The position numbers and the translations under genes are program-made. Positions 1-9,302 of a DNA stretch of 50,970 bases are shown here, piece by piece. Where the stretch lies: the NCBI GenBank assembly GCA_017303975.1, contig JAFLBG010000024.1:1-50970 (forward strand), read 5' to 3'. The first letter of the stretch is position 1. Each line of letters opens with the position of its first letter. Source of the DNA: Bacteroidota bacterium (GTDB lineage: Bacteria > Bacteroidota > Bacteroidia > JAFLBG01). A model generated the notes under the pieces. The model did no database searches and was not told the origin of the DNA. It worked only from the letters and a program-made list of their open reading frames with translations.

Positions 1-816
1 AAAAACGGCACCTGTAGAATCCGTTATAGTAACATAGTGAACGCCAGCACACAGACCTCCAATACTATCGGTGGTTTGACCACTCGGACTCCATAAATAA
101 GTAAAAGGAGGAACACCTCCATAAATCTTCACCTTGGCCGTTCCATTGCATTGATTAAAACATGTAACATCTGTAGAAACAACTTCTTTGGTGGAAAGAA
201 AACAACTCAAATTATCTACACCAAAATAAGAATACGGATTATTTGTATTACTGCATGACGATTTAGGGTTTACAACATTTCCATTATGCCCTATTGTTAA
301 ATAACACCATGTTTGTGTTGGTGTAAATTGAAATGAATAGGTTTGCCAAGTAGGGTTTCGAACTATGGTATCAAAAAACAATTCTCCTTGATGATTGCAA
401 TTATTACCTCCCCACATGGCAAAAACGCCAAAAAGACAGGAATCAGCATTGCCTATGCCTCCTCCATTTACAGGTATATTAACCAAATCAATTTCTAGTT
501 TATACTTTACACCAGCCTGAAAACATCCGGGTACAAGCTGACATGCTTTTTCCTGCCAATTACCAGAACCTGGAGTACCATCTCCTACAAAACCTTGATA
601 GGTATTGCCTGTGGAAGCAGGCACAGTAATACCCCACTGCCCAGGTTGAACATCTGGAGTTGTTCCGTTTGCTATGCTCCAACCTGGAGCAACTTGATGT
701 GCTGCAGATTGACCTTCAAAATCTGGATTAGTTAAACAAATTTTTTGTGCAAATAGTGTATGTGACAAAAAAAATAAGACAAGGAAAATTGTCTTTGTTT
801 TGGGGGATGCTCTCAT
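1..816 (-). CDS. Exported SprB-repeat protein, 3' end cut by window edge
   Basis: An open frame runs from ATG at 816 off the left edge, giving 272 codons without a stop. It starts with a signal peptide (MRASPKTKTIFLVLFFLSHT, then LFAQ before the mature part). A Cys-rich domain of about 200 residues follows (CLTNPDFEG, VDNLSCF), of the kind that carries carbohydrate-binding-like modules in Bacteroidota surface proteins; that reading is inference. From about residue 225 there is a recognisable SprB-type repeat (CNGTAKVKIYGGVPPFTYLW, then CAGVHYVTITD). SprB repeats occur in gliding adhesins and other T9SS cargo, so a C-terminal sorting domain probably lies outside the window. It is divergent from the subtilase gene. 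No clear TAnnTTTG promoter was seen in the gap between them. Confidence 0.75.
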   Translation of the reverse strand, partial: MRASPKTKTIFLVLFFLSHTLFAQKICLTNPDFEGQSAAHQVAPGWSIANGTTPDVQPGQWGITVPASTGNTYQGFVGDGTPGSGNWQEKACQLVPGCFQAGVKYKLEIDLVNIPVNGGGIGNADSCLFGVFAMWGGNNCNHQGELFFDTIVRNPTWQTYSFQFTPTQTWCYLTIGHNGNVVNPKSSCSNTNNPYSYFGVDNLSCFLSTKEVVSTDVTCFNQCNGTAKVKIYGGVPPFTYLWSPSGQTTDSIGGLCAGVHYVTITDSTGAVF

Positions 817-954
817 GCTAATTCAAAAATGGGTTGTCTTAATATACCAACAATACCAACGAAAAGCAATAGTCCACGTACAAAACATCTAAAAATTACA
901 CTTGAATTCCTGCATTTTTTTTCATACATTAAACCTATTATCAAAAAAAACAAC

Positions 955-3129
955 ATGACACGTATTTTCACATTCTTATTAATTATACTCGTTACAAGTA
1001 TTTCAAACGCCCAAACTCAAAAAATGAATTTTTCGTTGGCGTTGAAGTTAAACTCAACAGCATCTTCTAGCGACTTGCTTTCTGTTTTTGTAAAAGGAAA
1101 TATTTCAATCATAAAAGAAATTACACAACAACACGGTGGAAATTTTAAATACGCTGCAGGAGATATTGCAGCTATTCAAATTCCAACAAAAGGCATTTAT
1201 GCATTAACACAAAACTCTGCAGTAGTAAAAATTGAACACAGTAATTTGTTTACAAAACTAGAAGCGCTAAACGATACCATGCGCTTAAGAAATGACATTG
1301 AACCAATCCATCAAGGACTAGGCTCATTGCCGCAAGCATACGATGGCAGCGGAATTGTAATTGGCATCATAGATTCCGGAATGGACATCAATCATCCCGA
1401 TTATAGAGATAGTATTGGCGGTGTAAGCAAAACACGTATAAAATATATTTGGGAACAAGATGTTGCAACAGTAAACCCTCCTGCGCCTTTTACATACGGA
1501 ACAGAGTGGACTGCCAGCCAAATTGATAGCGGACTTTGCACACATACCGACACTCAATTTTCCGGACACGGAACACATGTATCCGGCATTGCTGTTGGAA
1601 ATGGAAAGTCGGTTGGCTTTAATCAAGGAGCTGCACCTAAAGCAGATATTATTTTAGTTGCACTAAATTTTAATACATCGTCCGACCAAGATGTGGCAGA
1701 TGCTACAGCATATATATACAACAAAGCCCAACAGCTAGGTAAACCGTGTGTTATAAATGCAAGTCTTGGCAGTATCATTGGATCGCACGATGGCAAAAAC
1801 CTTGAGGCACAAGCAATAAAAAATTTAATTGACCAACAAAACGGACGAGTATTTGTTGCAGCAGGCGGTAATTCAGGCGGTTCTCCGCTACATTTGGGTT
1901 ATACGGTAAATAGCGACACTTCCTTTACTTGGTTTTTAAAGCCATCCAACAGTAGTCAAATTTATATTCAAATGTGGTCCGACTCTACTGATTTCGCAAA
2001 TGTACATTTTAGCATTGGTGCGGATAGAGTTTCTCCTAATTTTCAATTCAAAGGCAACATTCCATTCAAAAATATTGTTGCATCTCCGTTTCAAACTATC
2101 ATGTTAGATACTCTTTATAGCAACAGTCAGCGTATTGGAACAGTACTCAGTTATATCGACACGCTTACAGGAGGAGATACCTATGGTGTAGAGTTTTTAA
2201 TTACCCCGGACTCTACTTCGTTTGCTTGGAGATTAATGACCACTGGAACCGGCAAATTCGACACATGGAGTTACAACATGGTTTCATCCGGACTACCAAA
2301 CGGAAATGTGTTTCCTCCAATAACCTACTACCAATTACCGGACATTCAACAAACCATCATGACAAGCTTTCAGTGCTTAGACAATGTAATTACGGTGGCT
2401 AATCATGTAAACAAAAAATCACATAAAGATATAAACGGAACACAAGCGTTGGATCCAGGCTTAACACCGGGTGCAATTGCTAGCAACTCCAGTGTTGGCC
2501 CCACACGTGATGGCAGAATAAAACCAGATATATCTGCAACAGGGGCTTACACTAATTCATGTATGGTATTATCGCTTGCTGCAGGAATTATTAGTGCAGC
2601 ACCCAGTTATGTATCATGGGGCGGATATCACTTACGCGGTGGCGGAACATCCGCAGCAGCTCCGGTTGTAGCAGGTGCAGCAGCTCTTTATCTACAACGC
2701 TTCCCTACAGCCTCAGCAACTGCCGTTAAACAAGCCTTTTTAACTACAGCTAAGCAAGATGCATTTACAGGAAGTAGTTTACCCAATAACACTTGGGGAT
2801 ACGGTAAACTTAGTGCACTTCCTGCTATACAAGCTAATCTGCTAGGATTACCTGAACGAGGATTAAAAAGCACAAACGATTTACTTATTTACCCAAATCC
2901 TAGTACCGAAAATGTAACGTTTGAATACGACCTTGACAGAATAAACACTTCATCGAACTACACAATTAAGGTAATTAACCAATTAGGAGAAGTTGTTTTT
3001 TCAAAAACAGTTCAACAGTTTTCGGGAAAATATATTTTAGAAAAAGCTAAAATAGGAACTGGTATGTATATTGGCTGCATTGAGAGAGACGGAAAAATTA
3101 TCTCTACTCAAAAATTTATTCTGGACTAA
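955..3129 (+). CDS. Secreted S8 family serine peptidase (subtilase) with T9SS sorting domain
   Basis: The protein has 724 residues from ATG 955. The in-frame ATG at 829 would add 42 residues ahead of an obvious signal peptide (MTRIFTFLLIILVTSISNAQ), so I reject it. The subtilisin triad is complete: Asp140 in IIDSGMDINHPDY, His205 in GHGTHVSG and Ser566 in GGGTSAAAP. AAGGNSGG near 302 is the likely oxyanion-hole Asn region. About 190 residues separate it from the Ser motif, more than in a minimal subtilase, so an inserted beta-rich domain is likely. Residues from about 641 (LIYPNPS to the end) form a type A T9SS sorting domain. It probably degrades proteins outside the cell or on its surface. 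The UbiA gene starts 3 nt after its stop. Confidence 0.92.
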   Translation: MTRIFTFLLIILVTSISNAQTQKMNFSLALKLNSTASSSDLLSVFVKGNISIIKEITQQHGGNFKYAAGDIAAIQIPTKGIYALTQNSAVVKIEHSNLFTKLEALNDTMRLRNDIEPIHQGLGSLPQAYDGSGIVIGIIDSGMDINHPDYRDSIGGVSKTRIKYIWEQDVATVNPPAPFTYGTEWTASQIDSGLCTHTDTQFSGHGTHVSGIAVGNGKSVGFNQGAAPKADIILVALNFNTSSDQDVADATAYIYNKAQQLGKPCVINASLGSIIGSHDGKNLEAQAIKNLIDQQNGRVFVAAGGNSGGSPLHLGYTVNSDTSFTWFLKPSNSSQIYIQMWSDSTDFANVHFSIGADRVSPNFQFKGNIPFKNIVASPFQTIMLDTLYSNSQRIGTVLSYIDTLTGGDTYGVEFLITPDSTSFAWRLMTTGTGKFDTWSYNMVSSGLPNGNVFPPITYYQLPDIQQTIMTSFQCLDNVITVANHVNKKSHKDINGTQALDPGLTPGAIASNSSVGPTRDGRIKPDISATGAYTNSCMVLSLAAGIISAAPSYVSWGGYHLRGGGTSAAAPVVAGAAALYLQRFPTASATAVKQAFLTTAKQDAFTGSSLPNNTWGYGKLSALPAIQANLLGLPERGLKSTNDLLIYPNPSTENVTFEYDLDRINTSSNYTIKVINQLGEVVFSKTVQQFSGKYILEKAKIGTGMYIGCIERDGKIISTQKFILD

Positions 3130-3132
3130 TGT

Positions 3133-4002
3133 ATGGCAGCTATTATTGCCACAACTAAAAACTTTTTATCACTTGTAAAGTTTAGCCATACTATTTTTGC
3201 GTTACCCTTTGCAATGATTGGTTTTTTTTCTGCGGTGAAGCTTACAGAAAGCAGCTTTGACATTTTTCTACTTGCAAAGGTTGTATTGTGTATGGTGTTT
3301 GCAAGAAGTGCGGCAATGGCTTTCAACAGATACCTCGACAGACAAATTGATGCAAAAAACCCAAGAACAAAAATTAGAGAGATTCCTAGCGGCATCATAA
3401 CAGAAAAATCTGCATTGGCATTCACAATTAGCAATTGCATATTGTTTGTTGGCACAACTTTTTTTATAAATAATCTTTGCTTTGCTCTATCTCCTGTTGC
3501 ACTCGCAGTAGTTCTCGGCTATAGTTTTACGAAACGCTTTACATCCTTGTGCCATTTGGTCTTAGGCCTAGGGCTATCGTTAGCCCCAATTGGAGCATAC
3601 ATAGCCGTAAGCGGCAGCTTTGCTCTTTTACCAGTTCTATTATCAATCGTAGTATTGTGCTGGGTAAGCGGATTTGATATTATATACGCATTGCAAGACG
3701 AAGACTTCGACAAATCGGAAAATCTATTTTCTATTCCTGTTGTATTTGGCAAAAAAGGGGCATTGGTAATTTCGAGAATTCTTCATACAACTTGTGCTGT
3801 AATACTCTTGCTAATTGGTTCTTTATTCCATTTTGAGATGCTGTACTTTGTTGGCACCGTACTTTTTATTGGGTTATTAATTTACCAGCACTCTATCGTA
3901 AAGCCCAATGACTTAAGCAAAGTAAACATTGCCTTTTTTACCACCAACGGCATAGCCAGCATATTGTACGCAGTTTTTTACATATCAAATTTATACTTGT
4001 AG
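3133..4002 (+). CDS. UbiA-family polyprenyltransferase (4-hydroxybenzoate polyprenyltransferase-like)
   Basis: This is a 289-residue polytopic membrane protein. It carries both Asp-rich motifs that bind the Mg-prenyl diphosphate in UbiA enzymes: NRYLDRQIDAKNPRT at residues 65-79 and YALQDEDFDKSENL at 185-198. The length fits the family. Members move a polyprenyl chain onto an aromatic acceptor. In menaquinone-making Bacteroidota this type is commonly the MqnP-like enzyme of the futalosine route, but MenA- or UbiA-type substrates cannot be excluded from sequence, so I give no symbol. The ATG lies 3 nt after the subtilase stop. That close spacing suggests co-transcription with an unrelated secreted protein, which is probably incidental. 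Confidence 0.88.
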   Translation: MAAIIATTKNFLSLVKFSHTIFALPFAMIGFFSAVKLTESSFDIFLLAKVVLCMVFARSAAMAFNRYLDRQIDAKNPRTKIREIPSGIITEKSALAFTISNCILFVGTTFFINNLCFALSPVALAVVLGYSFTKRFTSLCHLVLGLGLSLAPIGAYIAVSGSFALLPVLLSIVVLCWVSGFDIIYALQDEDFDKSENLFSIPVVFGKKGALVISRILHTTCAVILLLIGSLFHFEMLYFVGTVLFIGLLIYQHSIVKPNDLSKVNIAFFTTNGIASILYAVFYISNLYL

Positions 4003-4027
4003 CTCTACATCTTTTCTCGTAACTTTG
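3997..4027 (+). promoter_or_regulatory. Bacteroidota-type promoter for the T9SS protein at 4033
   Basis: TTG at 3997-3999, a 20-nt spacer, then TAACTTTG at 4020-4027 match the phylum consensus TTG-N19-20-TAnnTTTG. The -33 element overlaps the last codons of the UbiA gene. The start codon at 4033 is only 5 nt past the -7 element, so the transcript should be leaderless or nearly so. Confidence 0.6.
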
Positions 4028-4032
4028 CAGCT

Positions 4033-5949
4033 ATGTGTTTTGCCAAAATTAAGTTTTTTAGTGTATTCCTTTTTATAGTAATTGCGTTAAGCAGTTTTGC
4101 TCAAAAAACTACATTTGATAAATCGAGCGTTACTGTCGAAGGACCTTTTGTTGTAAATTTTTCTGCAGTTAAAGAAGATTACGCTGTATCCTTGTTAAAC
4201 ACCGAGATGCCATCGCCCAACAGTTACAGAGGCAACTTAATTGAACTAAAGAAAAAATACCACCAAGAATTTTTGGCAAAAAAACAAAGTAACACAAATA
4301 CGTTTAAAACAAATCACAATGGGCCGCACACCTCTATAGCGCCAGAACCTTTGGTACTAGATACTTTTGAGGCAAACTTGCAAAATTCGGGATATCCATT
4401 AGACAACGACATGGCCATTTCAAATGCAGGAATACTTGTATCTGTTATAAACTCTATCATCTACATTTACGACACCAACAATAACGACACACTTCTTTTC
4501 TCAAAAACATTGCACGCTTTTTCAAGTGTGTTAGGCATTAATCAATCCAAATACGACCCTAAAGTTATTTATGATCCGGAAGCCGACCGATTTATTATGG
4601 TTTACCTAAATGGATACATTGGGGCGCAAAGCAAGATTATACTTGCCTTCTCACAAACCAACGACCCAACAGGTAATTGGAATTTTTATTTTCTTCCCGG
4701 AAACCCTTTTAACAATAACCTTTGGAGCGACTACCCAATTGTAGCTATTACGAAACAAGATTTTTTTCTTACCGTAAATTTGATAAAAACAAATGCTCTT
4801 AACCCAAATTGGAAAACAGATTTTGTTGAAAGTCTTATATGGCAAGTGCAAAAGCAAGAAGGCTACAATGGCCAACCACTAATTGATTCCGTTTACCACA
4901 ACATTAAATTTGACAATAGAAATATTCGAAATTTATTTCCTGTAAAAGGTGGAGCAGAACTATTAGGACCAAACTTATATTTATTATCAAATAGAAATTT
5001 TGCTCAAGAAAACGACTCGTTATTTTTAGTAGAAATAACCGACCATTTAACAAGTGGTAATGCCTCGGTAAAAATTAAGTTACTTAAATCTCCTACAAAA
5101 TATTTCTTAGTACCGGATGCACGACAAAAAAATGGGCTATTCCTGCAAACCAATGACTCCAGGGTGTTGGGCGGATTTTTGCACAACGATAAAATTCAGT
5201 TCGTACAACATACAAAAGATACAACTACAGGATTTGCTGCTATTTACCACGGTATAGTTACCAACTTACAAAGCGAAAACCCAGTCATCTCTCATGTAAA
5301 AATTATTGGAGATAGTGTACTTGACTTCGGGTATCCAAACCTATCTTACTGCGGCTCCTACATCAATTATAGCGGAGCAACCAAACCAGAAAACGAATCT
5401 CTCATTACCTTTAGCCACTCTTCCCCAACTGATTTTGCAGGTGTATCAGCTATCTACTACAGTAACGAAAATGGGTACTCTAACGTGATAAAACTAAAAG
5501 AAGGAAGCAATGTTATAGATCAAGCTTCCGGTGCATACGAAAGATGGGGCGACTACTCCGGCTCTCAAAAAAAATACAATGAACCAAGTGTGGTATGGAT
5601 ATCTAGTTCATTTGGGAAGTCGAATAAAAAGTATGGAACTTTTGTGGCTAAATTAGGTTCTCCGCAATCAGAGCGGGTTACACCTAAAACCGAAAACACA
5701 GTTTTAGTATACCCTAATCCTACAGAAAATCTACTTTCTGTCAATTTCTTTCTTGAAGAACAAACAAACTTAAAATTCAATATATACGATATGCAAGGAA
5801 AACTTGTTATCACCCTGCTAGAAGAGTTTTCAAAAAAAGGTCAAAACATTTTTTCATTCTCTACAATCCCATTAAACAGAGGGCTATACAACTTAGTCAT
5901 CGAATCTGAAACAAAAACTATTCTTAAAGAAAAAATAGTTAAACATTAG
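4033..5949 (+). CDS. Exported protein of unknown function with T9SS type A sorting domain
   Basis: The protein has 638 residues with a signal peptide (KFFSVFLFIVIALSSFAQ). Mid-region motifs such as YDPKVIYDPEADRFIMVYL, SQTNDPTGNWNFYFLPG and RWGDYSG resemble the beta-propeller-like exo-sialidase/glycoside-hydrolase look-alikes common in Bacteroidota secretomes. I cannot assign a catalytic activity. Residues from about 557 (VLVYPNPTENLLSV) to the end form the T9SS sorting domain, so the protein is probably surface-attached or released. It has its own promoter 5 nt upstream of the ATG. A weak hairpin (TAGCTT/AAGCTA, about 5947-5968) lies just after the stop and may attenuate read-through to prfA. 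Confidence 0.85.
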   Translation: MCFAKIKFFSVFLFIVIALSSFAQKTTFDKSSVTVEGPFVVNFSAVKEDYAVSLLNTEMPSPNSYRGNLIELKKKYHQEFLAKKQSNTNTFKTNHNGPHTSIAPEPLVLDTFEANLQNSGYPLDNDMAISNAGILVSVINSIIYIYDTNNNDTLLFSKTLHAFSSVLGINQSKYDPKVIYDPEADRFIMVYLNGYIGAQSKIILAFSQTNDPTGNWNFYFLPGNPFNNNLWSDYPIVAITKQDFFLTVNLIKTNALNPNWKTDFVESLIWQVQKQEGYNGQPLIDSVYHNIKFDNRNIRNLFPVKGGAELLGPNLYLLSNRNFAQENDSLFLVEITDHLTSGNASVKIKLLKSPTKYFLVPDARQKNGLFLQTNDSRVLGGFLHNDKIQFVQHTKDTTTGFAAIYHGIVTNLQSENPVISHVKIIGDSVLDFGYPNLSYCGSYINYSGATKPENESLITFSHSSPTDFAGVSAIYYSNENGYSNVIKLKEGSNVIDQASGAYERWGDYSGSQKKYNEPSVVWISSSFGKSNKKYGTFVAKLGSPQSERVTPKTENTVLVYPNPTENLLSVNFFLEEQTNLKFNIYDMQGKLVITLLEEFSKKGQNIFSFSTIPLNRGLYNLVIESETKTILKEKIVKH

Positions 5950-6009
5950 CTTTACTTTAGTAAGCTATAATTCATTAATTCTTAATTTCAACCAGTACAA
6001 TTTTAAAGT

Positions 6010-7080
6010 ATGCTAAATAAATTACAAGCCATAAAACAACGTTGGGAAGATGTAGAAAGACAACTTTCAGACCCACAAACCATGGGTGACATGAAGCTTT
6101 TTACAAAATTAAATAAAGAATACAAAGACCTAAAAGTTATAGTTGATGCTTATCACATTTACAAAAGTACTATCGACAATATAGCTTCTGCTAAAGATGT
6201 TCTCATGAATGAGAAAGACGAAGAGTTCAAAGCAATGGCACGATTGGAGTTGGAAGAACTTACCGAAAAAAAAACTAAGTTAGACGAAGAGGTTAGAAAC
6301 CTACTAGTACCAAAAGATCCGGAAGACGATAGAAATGCAGTGGTTGAAATACGTGCAGGAACGGGAGGAGATGAGGCAAGTATTTTTGCCGGAGATTTAT
6401 TTAGAATGTATGCGCGCTATTGCGAATCGCATGGCTTTAAGGTTGAATTGGTAGATAGCTCCGAAGGTACAGTAGGCGGATTCAAAGAAATTATTTGCAA
6501 CGTGATTGGCGAAAACGCCTACGGAACATTAAAGTTTGAATCTGGCGTTCATCGTGTACAACGTGTGCCAAATACAGAAACAATGGGACGTGTGCACACA
6601 TCCGCTGCAAGTGTGGTAGTTATGCCCGAAGCAGACGATGTAGAAGTAAACATCAATCCTGCAGATATTGAAGTACAAACAGCTCGTTCGGGCGGTGCCG
6701 GTGGGCAAAATGTAAACAAGGTTGAAACAAAAGTAATGATGACGCACAAGCCATCGGGCATTGTTGTTACATGCCAAATAGAGCGATCTCAGCATGGCAA
6801 TAGAGAACGTGCATTACAAATGTTAAAAACCAAACTATACGAAATTGAGTATCAAAAAAAGATGGACGATGTAACTAAAAAAAGAAAAACCATGATTTCT
6901 ACCGGTGACCGTTCTGCAAAAATTCGCACGTATAATTATCCTCAAAGTAGAGTTACCGATCACCGCATTGGCTTGAGCACACACAACCTTCCGGCTTTTA
7001 TGAATGGAGATATTCAAGAGTTTATAGATGCCCTGCACATGGCAGAAAATGCAGAAAGATTAAAGGATGGAGGTTTGTAA
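6010..7080 (+). CDS. prfA: Peptide chain release factor 1
   Basis: The protein has 356 residues, the normal length for RF1. It recognises UAA/UAG stop codons and triggers hydrolysis of peptidyl-tRNA. The RF1 PxT recognition tripeptide is PNT at residues 187-189 (in [16 protein letters not shown]2 would have SPF). The catalytic GGQ is at 231-233 in [16 protein letters not shown], where the Gln is the site methylated by PrmC in other bacteria. The N-terminal helical domain 1 is present. It heads a tight series with pyrF (22-nt gap) and the DUF2851 gene (11-nt gap), probably one transcript. No prmC gene is visible nearby. Confidence 0.98.
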   Translation: MLNKLQAIKQRWEDVERQLSDPQTMGDMKLFTKLNKEYKDLKVIVDAYHIYKSTIDNIASAKDVLMNEKDEEFKAMARLELEELTEKKTKLDEEVRNLLVPKDPEDDRNAVVEIRAGTGGDEASIFAGDLFRMYARYCESHGFKVELVDSSEGTVGGFKEIICNVIGENAYGTLKFESGVHRVQRVPNTETMGRVHTSAASVVVMPEADDVEVNINPADIEVQTARSGGAGGQNVNKVETKVMMTHKPSGIVVTCQIERSQHGNRERALQMLKTKLYEIEYQKKMDDVTKKRKTMISTGDRSAKIRTYNYPQSRVTDHRIGLSTHNLPAFMNGDIQEFIDALHMAENAERLKDGGL

Positions 7081-7102
7081 TTAATTATTTATTAAGACAG
7101 GT

Positions 7103-7915
7103 ATGACAAAGCAAGAATTAAAAAATAGTATCATTCAAAAAAAATCTTGCCTTTGTATAGGCTTAGATACCGATATTACAAAAATTCCCAAACACTTACT
7201 TTCTTCATCTGACCCAGTTTTCGAATTCAACAAACAACTAATTGATGCAACAAACGATGTTTGTGTTGCCTATAAACTAAACACCGCATTTTACGAAAGC
7301 CTTGGCTCTGTGGGTTGGGAAGCTTTAGAAAAAACAGCACATTACCTAAAAGAATTTAAAAACATATTTACCATTGCCGATGCCAAACGCGGAGACATTG
7401 GAAATACATCAACTATGTATGCACAAGCATTCTTCGGGCTTATGAATTTTGATGCGGTAACTGTAGCACCTTACATGGGCTCTGACTCCGTTACACCATT
7501 TCTACAATACGAAGGCAAGTGGGTAATTCTACTTGCACTTACATCTAACAAAGGAGCGGATGATTTTCAATTAACTAAAAATGTAAGTAATGCATTCATA
7601 TATCAACAAGTTTTAGAGGTTTCACAAAAATGGGGAAATGCAGAAAACATGATGTATGTAGTGGGTGCTACCCGTCCGGAGATGCTCGAAGAAATAAGAA
7701 AACAAATCCCGAATCATTTTCTTTTAGTGCCCGGAGTGGGTGCTCAAGGTGGAGATATAAAGGAAGTGTTTAAGTACGGAAAAAATGAAGATATCGGATT
7801 ACTAATCAATTCCTCTCGCGGAATTATTTACGCTAGCAACAAAGAAGATTTTGCAGTAAAAGCTAGAGAAGAAGCCATAAAATTAAATAATGAATTGACC
7901 ATTCAACTGCGTTAA
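7103..7915 (+). CDS. pyrF: Orotidine-5'-phosphate decarboxylase (type 2)
   Basis: The 270-residue enzyme catalyses the last step of UMP synthesis, decarboxylating OMP. The catalytic signature [10 protein letters not shown] is at residues 93-102 (Asp93, Lys95, Asp98). The phosphate-binding end of the barrel is seen in [12 protein letters not shown] and [12 protein letters not shown]. The length and motif context fit the longer type 2 form typical of Bacteroidota, Actinobacteria and Myxobacteria rather than the roughly 235-residue type 1. It sits between prfA and the DUF2851 gene with short gaps, so it is probably co-transcribed. Confidence 0.96.
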   Translation: MTKQELKNSIIQKKSCLCIGLDTDITKIPKHLLSSSDPVFEFNKQLIDATNDVCVAYKLNTAFYESLGSVGWEALEKTAHYLKEFKNIFTIADAKRGDIGNTSTMYAQAFFGLMNFDAVTVAPYMGSDSVTPFLQYEGKWVILLALTSNKGADDFQLTKNVSNAFIYQQVLEVSQKWGNAENMMYVVGATRPEMLEEIRKQIPNHFLLVPGVGAQGGDIKEVFKYGKNEDIGLLINSSRGIIYASNKEDFAVKAREEAIKLNNELTIQLR

Positions 7916-7926
7916 TTTATATACCA

Positions 7927-9207
7927 ATGATTTCAGAAGATCTACTTCATCACATCTGGAAATTCAGACTTTTTGAGCAAAAAAACATTACTACATCAAA
8001 AAATATTTCCCTCGAAATTCTAAAAACAGGAGAACACAATAAAAATTCAGGACCGGATTTTTTTAACGCACGCATAAAAATAAATAATACCGAATGGGCT
8101 GGCAATGTGGAGATTCACGTCAACTCTTCTGACTGGCTAAAACACAAGCATCAAAATGACAATGCATATAAAAACGTTATCCTGCATGTAGTTTACAACC
8201 ATGATGCAGAAATTAAACAAAATGGAGAAACGCTTCCAACACTTGAATTAAAGAATATTGTATTCCCTTATATACTTAGCAACTACACAAAACTTGTACA
8301 AAGTAAACACACCATCCCTTGCGAAAAACAAGTAAAAGGTGTAGGCGAATTCACTATTTCGTCTTGGCTAGAAAGGCTTGCTATTGAACGTCTTGAAAGA
8401 AAAAGTAGCGAAATAACACAATCATTACAATTAACCACCAATAATTGGATCGCTGTATTCTATAAATTTCTTTTTAAAAGTTGGGGATTTAAAACCAATG
8501 CAGAGCCCATGTTGCAATTAGCCAATAGCTTCGATTGGACGATTCTAGAAAAAATAAATGGAAATAAACTAGCTGTAGAATCGCTACTATTTGGGCAAGC
8601 AGGATTTTTAAACGCAGAATTTAAGGACGATTACCCAAAACAACTGAAAACCGAGTACACGCACTTAAAACACAAATATAGCCTCACTACACTGGATGCT
8701 TCTATTTGGAAGTTCTCGAAAATACGCCCTGTAGGGTTTCCAACCATACGAATAGCACAATTAGCAAGCCTGGTATCGGAAAATAAAAATCTACTCTCCT
8801 CTTTCCTAGAAATTAGTAATTACAATGGCGCAGAAAAATTATTTCAAATAAGTATAAGTGATTATTGGAAAAATCATTTTCAATTTGATAGTCCATCAGT
8901 AAGCAAACAATCTGTAAACATTGGCAAAAAAGCAATAGAATCAATTATCATCAATACCATAACGCCAATTCAGTTTACTTATGGAAAACTAAGAGATTCG
9001 GAAAAGCATTGTACTAGTGCATTAATGCTTCTAGAACAAATAGATGCAGAGAGTAATTCTATAATTGAGTATTGGGAAACGATAGGCATAAAAGCAAAAA
9101 ATGCAATGGAAAGCCAAGCCCTTTTAGAGTTAAAAAACAACTATTGCAACCCTAAAAAATGCTTGCAATGTGCAATAGGTGATTCTTTGCTAAAAACGGA
9201 CTTATGA
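7927..9207 (+). CDS. DUF2851 family protein
   Basis: The 426-residue protein belongs to the Bacteroidota DUF2851 family, recognised by the N-terminal segment ISEDLLHHIWKF, TGEHNKNSGPDFFNARIKI and WAGNVEIHVNSSDW. The conserved GPDF, EIH and HVVY elements have suggested a nuclease-like fold, but the function is unknown. The C-terminus carries CNPKKCLQCAIG, a possible metal site. From residue 384 the coding sequence is repeated almost exactly at 16943-17064. This copy ends in KTDL after the duplicated part, while the downstream copy ends in KNK. The present tail was therefore probably created by the insertion event that placed 9.2-16.9 kb here. Confidence 0.9.
   Translation: MISEDLLHHIWKFRLFEQKNITTSKNISLEILKTGEHNKNSGPDFFNARIKINNTEWAGNVEIHVNSSDWLKHKHQNDNAYKNVILHVVYNHDAEIKQNGETLPTLELKNIVFPYILSNYTKLVQSKHTIPCEKQVKGVGEFTISSWLERLAIERLERKSSEITQSLQLTTNNWIAVFYKFLFKSWGFKTNAEPMLQLANSFDWTILEKINGNKLAVESLLFGQAGFLNAEFKDDYPKQLKTEYTHLKHKYSLTTLDASIWKFSKIRPVGFPTIRIAQLASLVSENKNLLSSFLEISNYNGAEKLFQISISDYWKNHFQFDSPSVSKQSVNIGKKAIESIIINTITPIQFTYGKLRDSEKHCTSALMLLEQIDAESNSIIEYWETIGIKAKNAMESQALLELKNNYCNPKKCLQCAIGDSLLKTDL
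9075..9196 (+). repeat. Direct repeat copy 1: 3' end of the DUF2851 gene
   Basis: This 122-bp segment inside the DUF2851 coding region matches 16943-17064 at 120 of 122 positions with no gaps. The two differences are GGC/AGC in the fourth codon of the repeat and TTA/TTG in a Leu codon. It ends in CTAAAAA, after which the two copies diverge completely. Confidence 0.97.
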
Positions 9208-9302
9208 AAAACAAGTCTAAAATTTTCACAGAAAGAATCTTAATCTATATAAAGTGAATACTTTCTTTTTCATATATATTGATTTTGTTTGGTAAAAACA
9301 AG

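Noticed and set aside
829-954. N-terminal extension of the subtilase from ATG 829
   Set aside because: It would bury the clear signal peptide that starts at 955, and its sequence is low-complexity with no conserved look.
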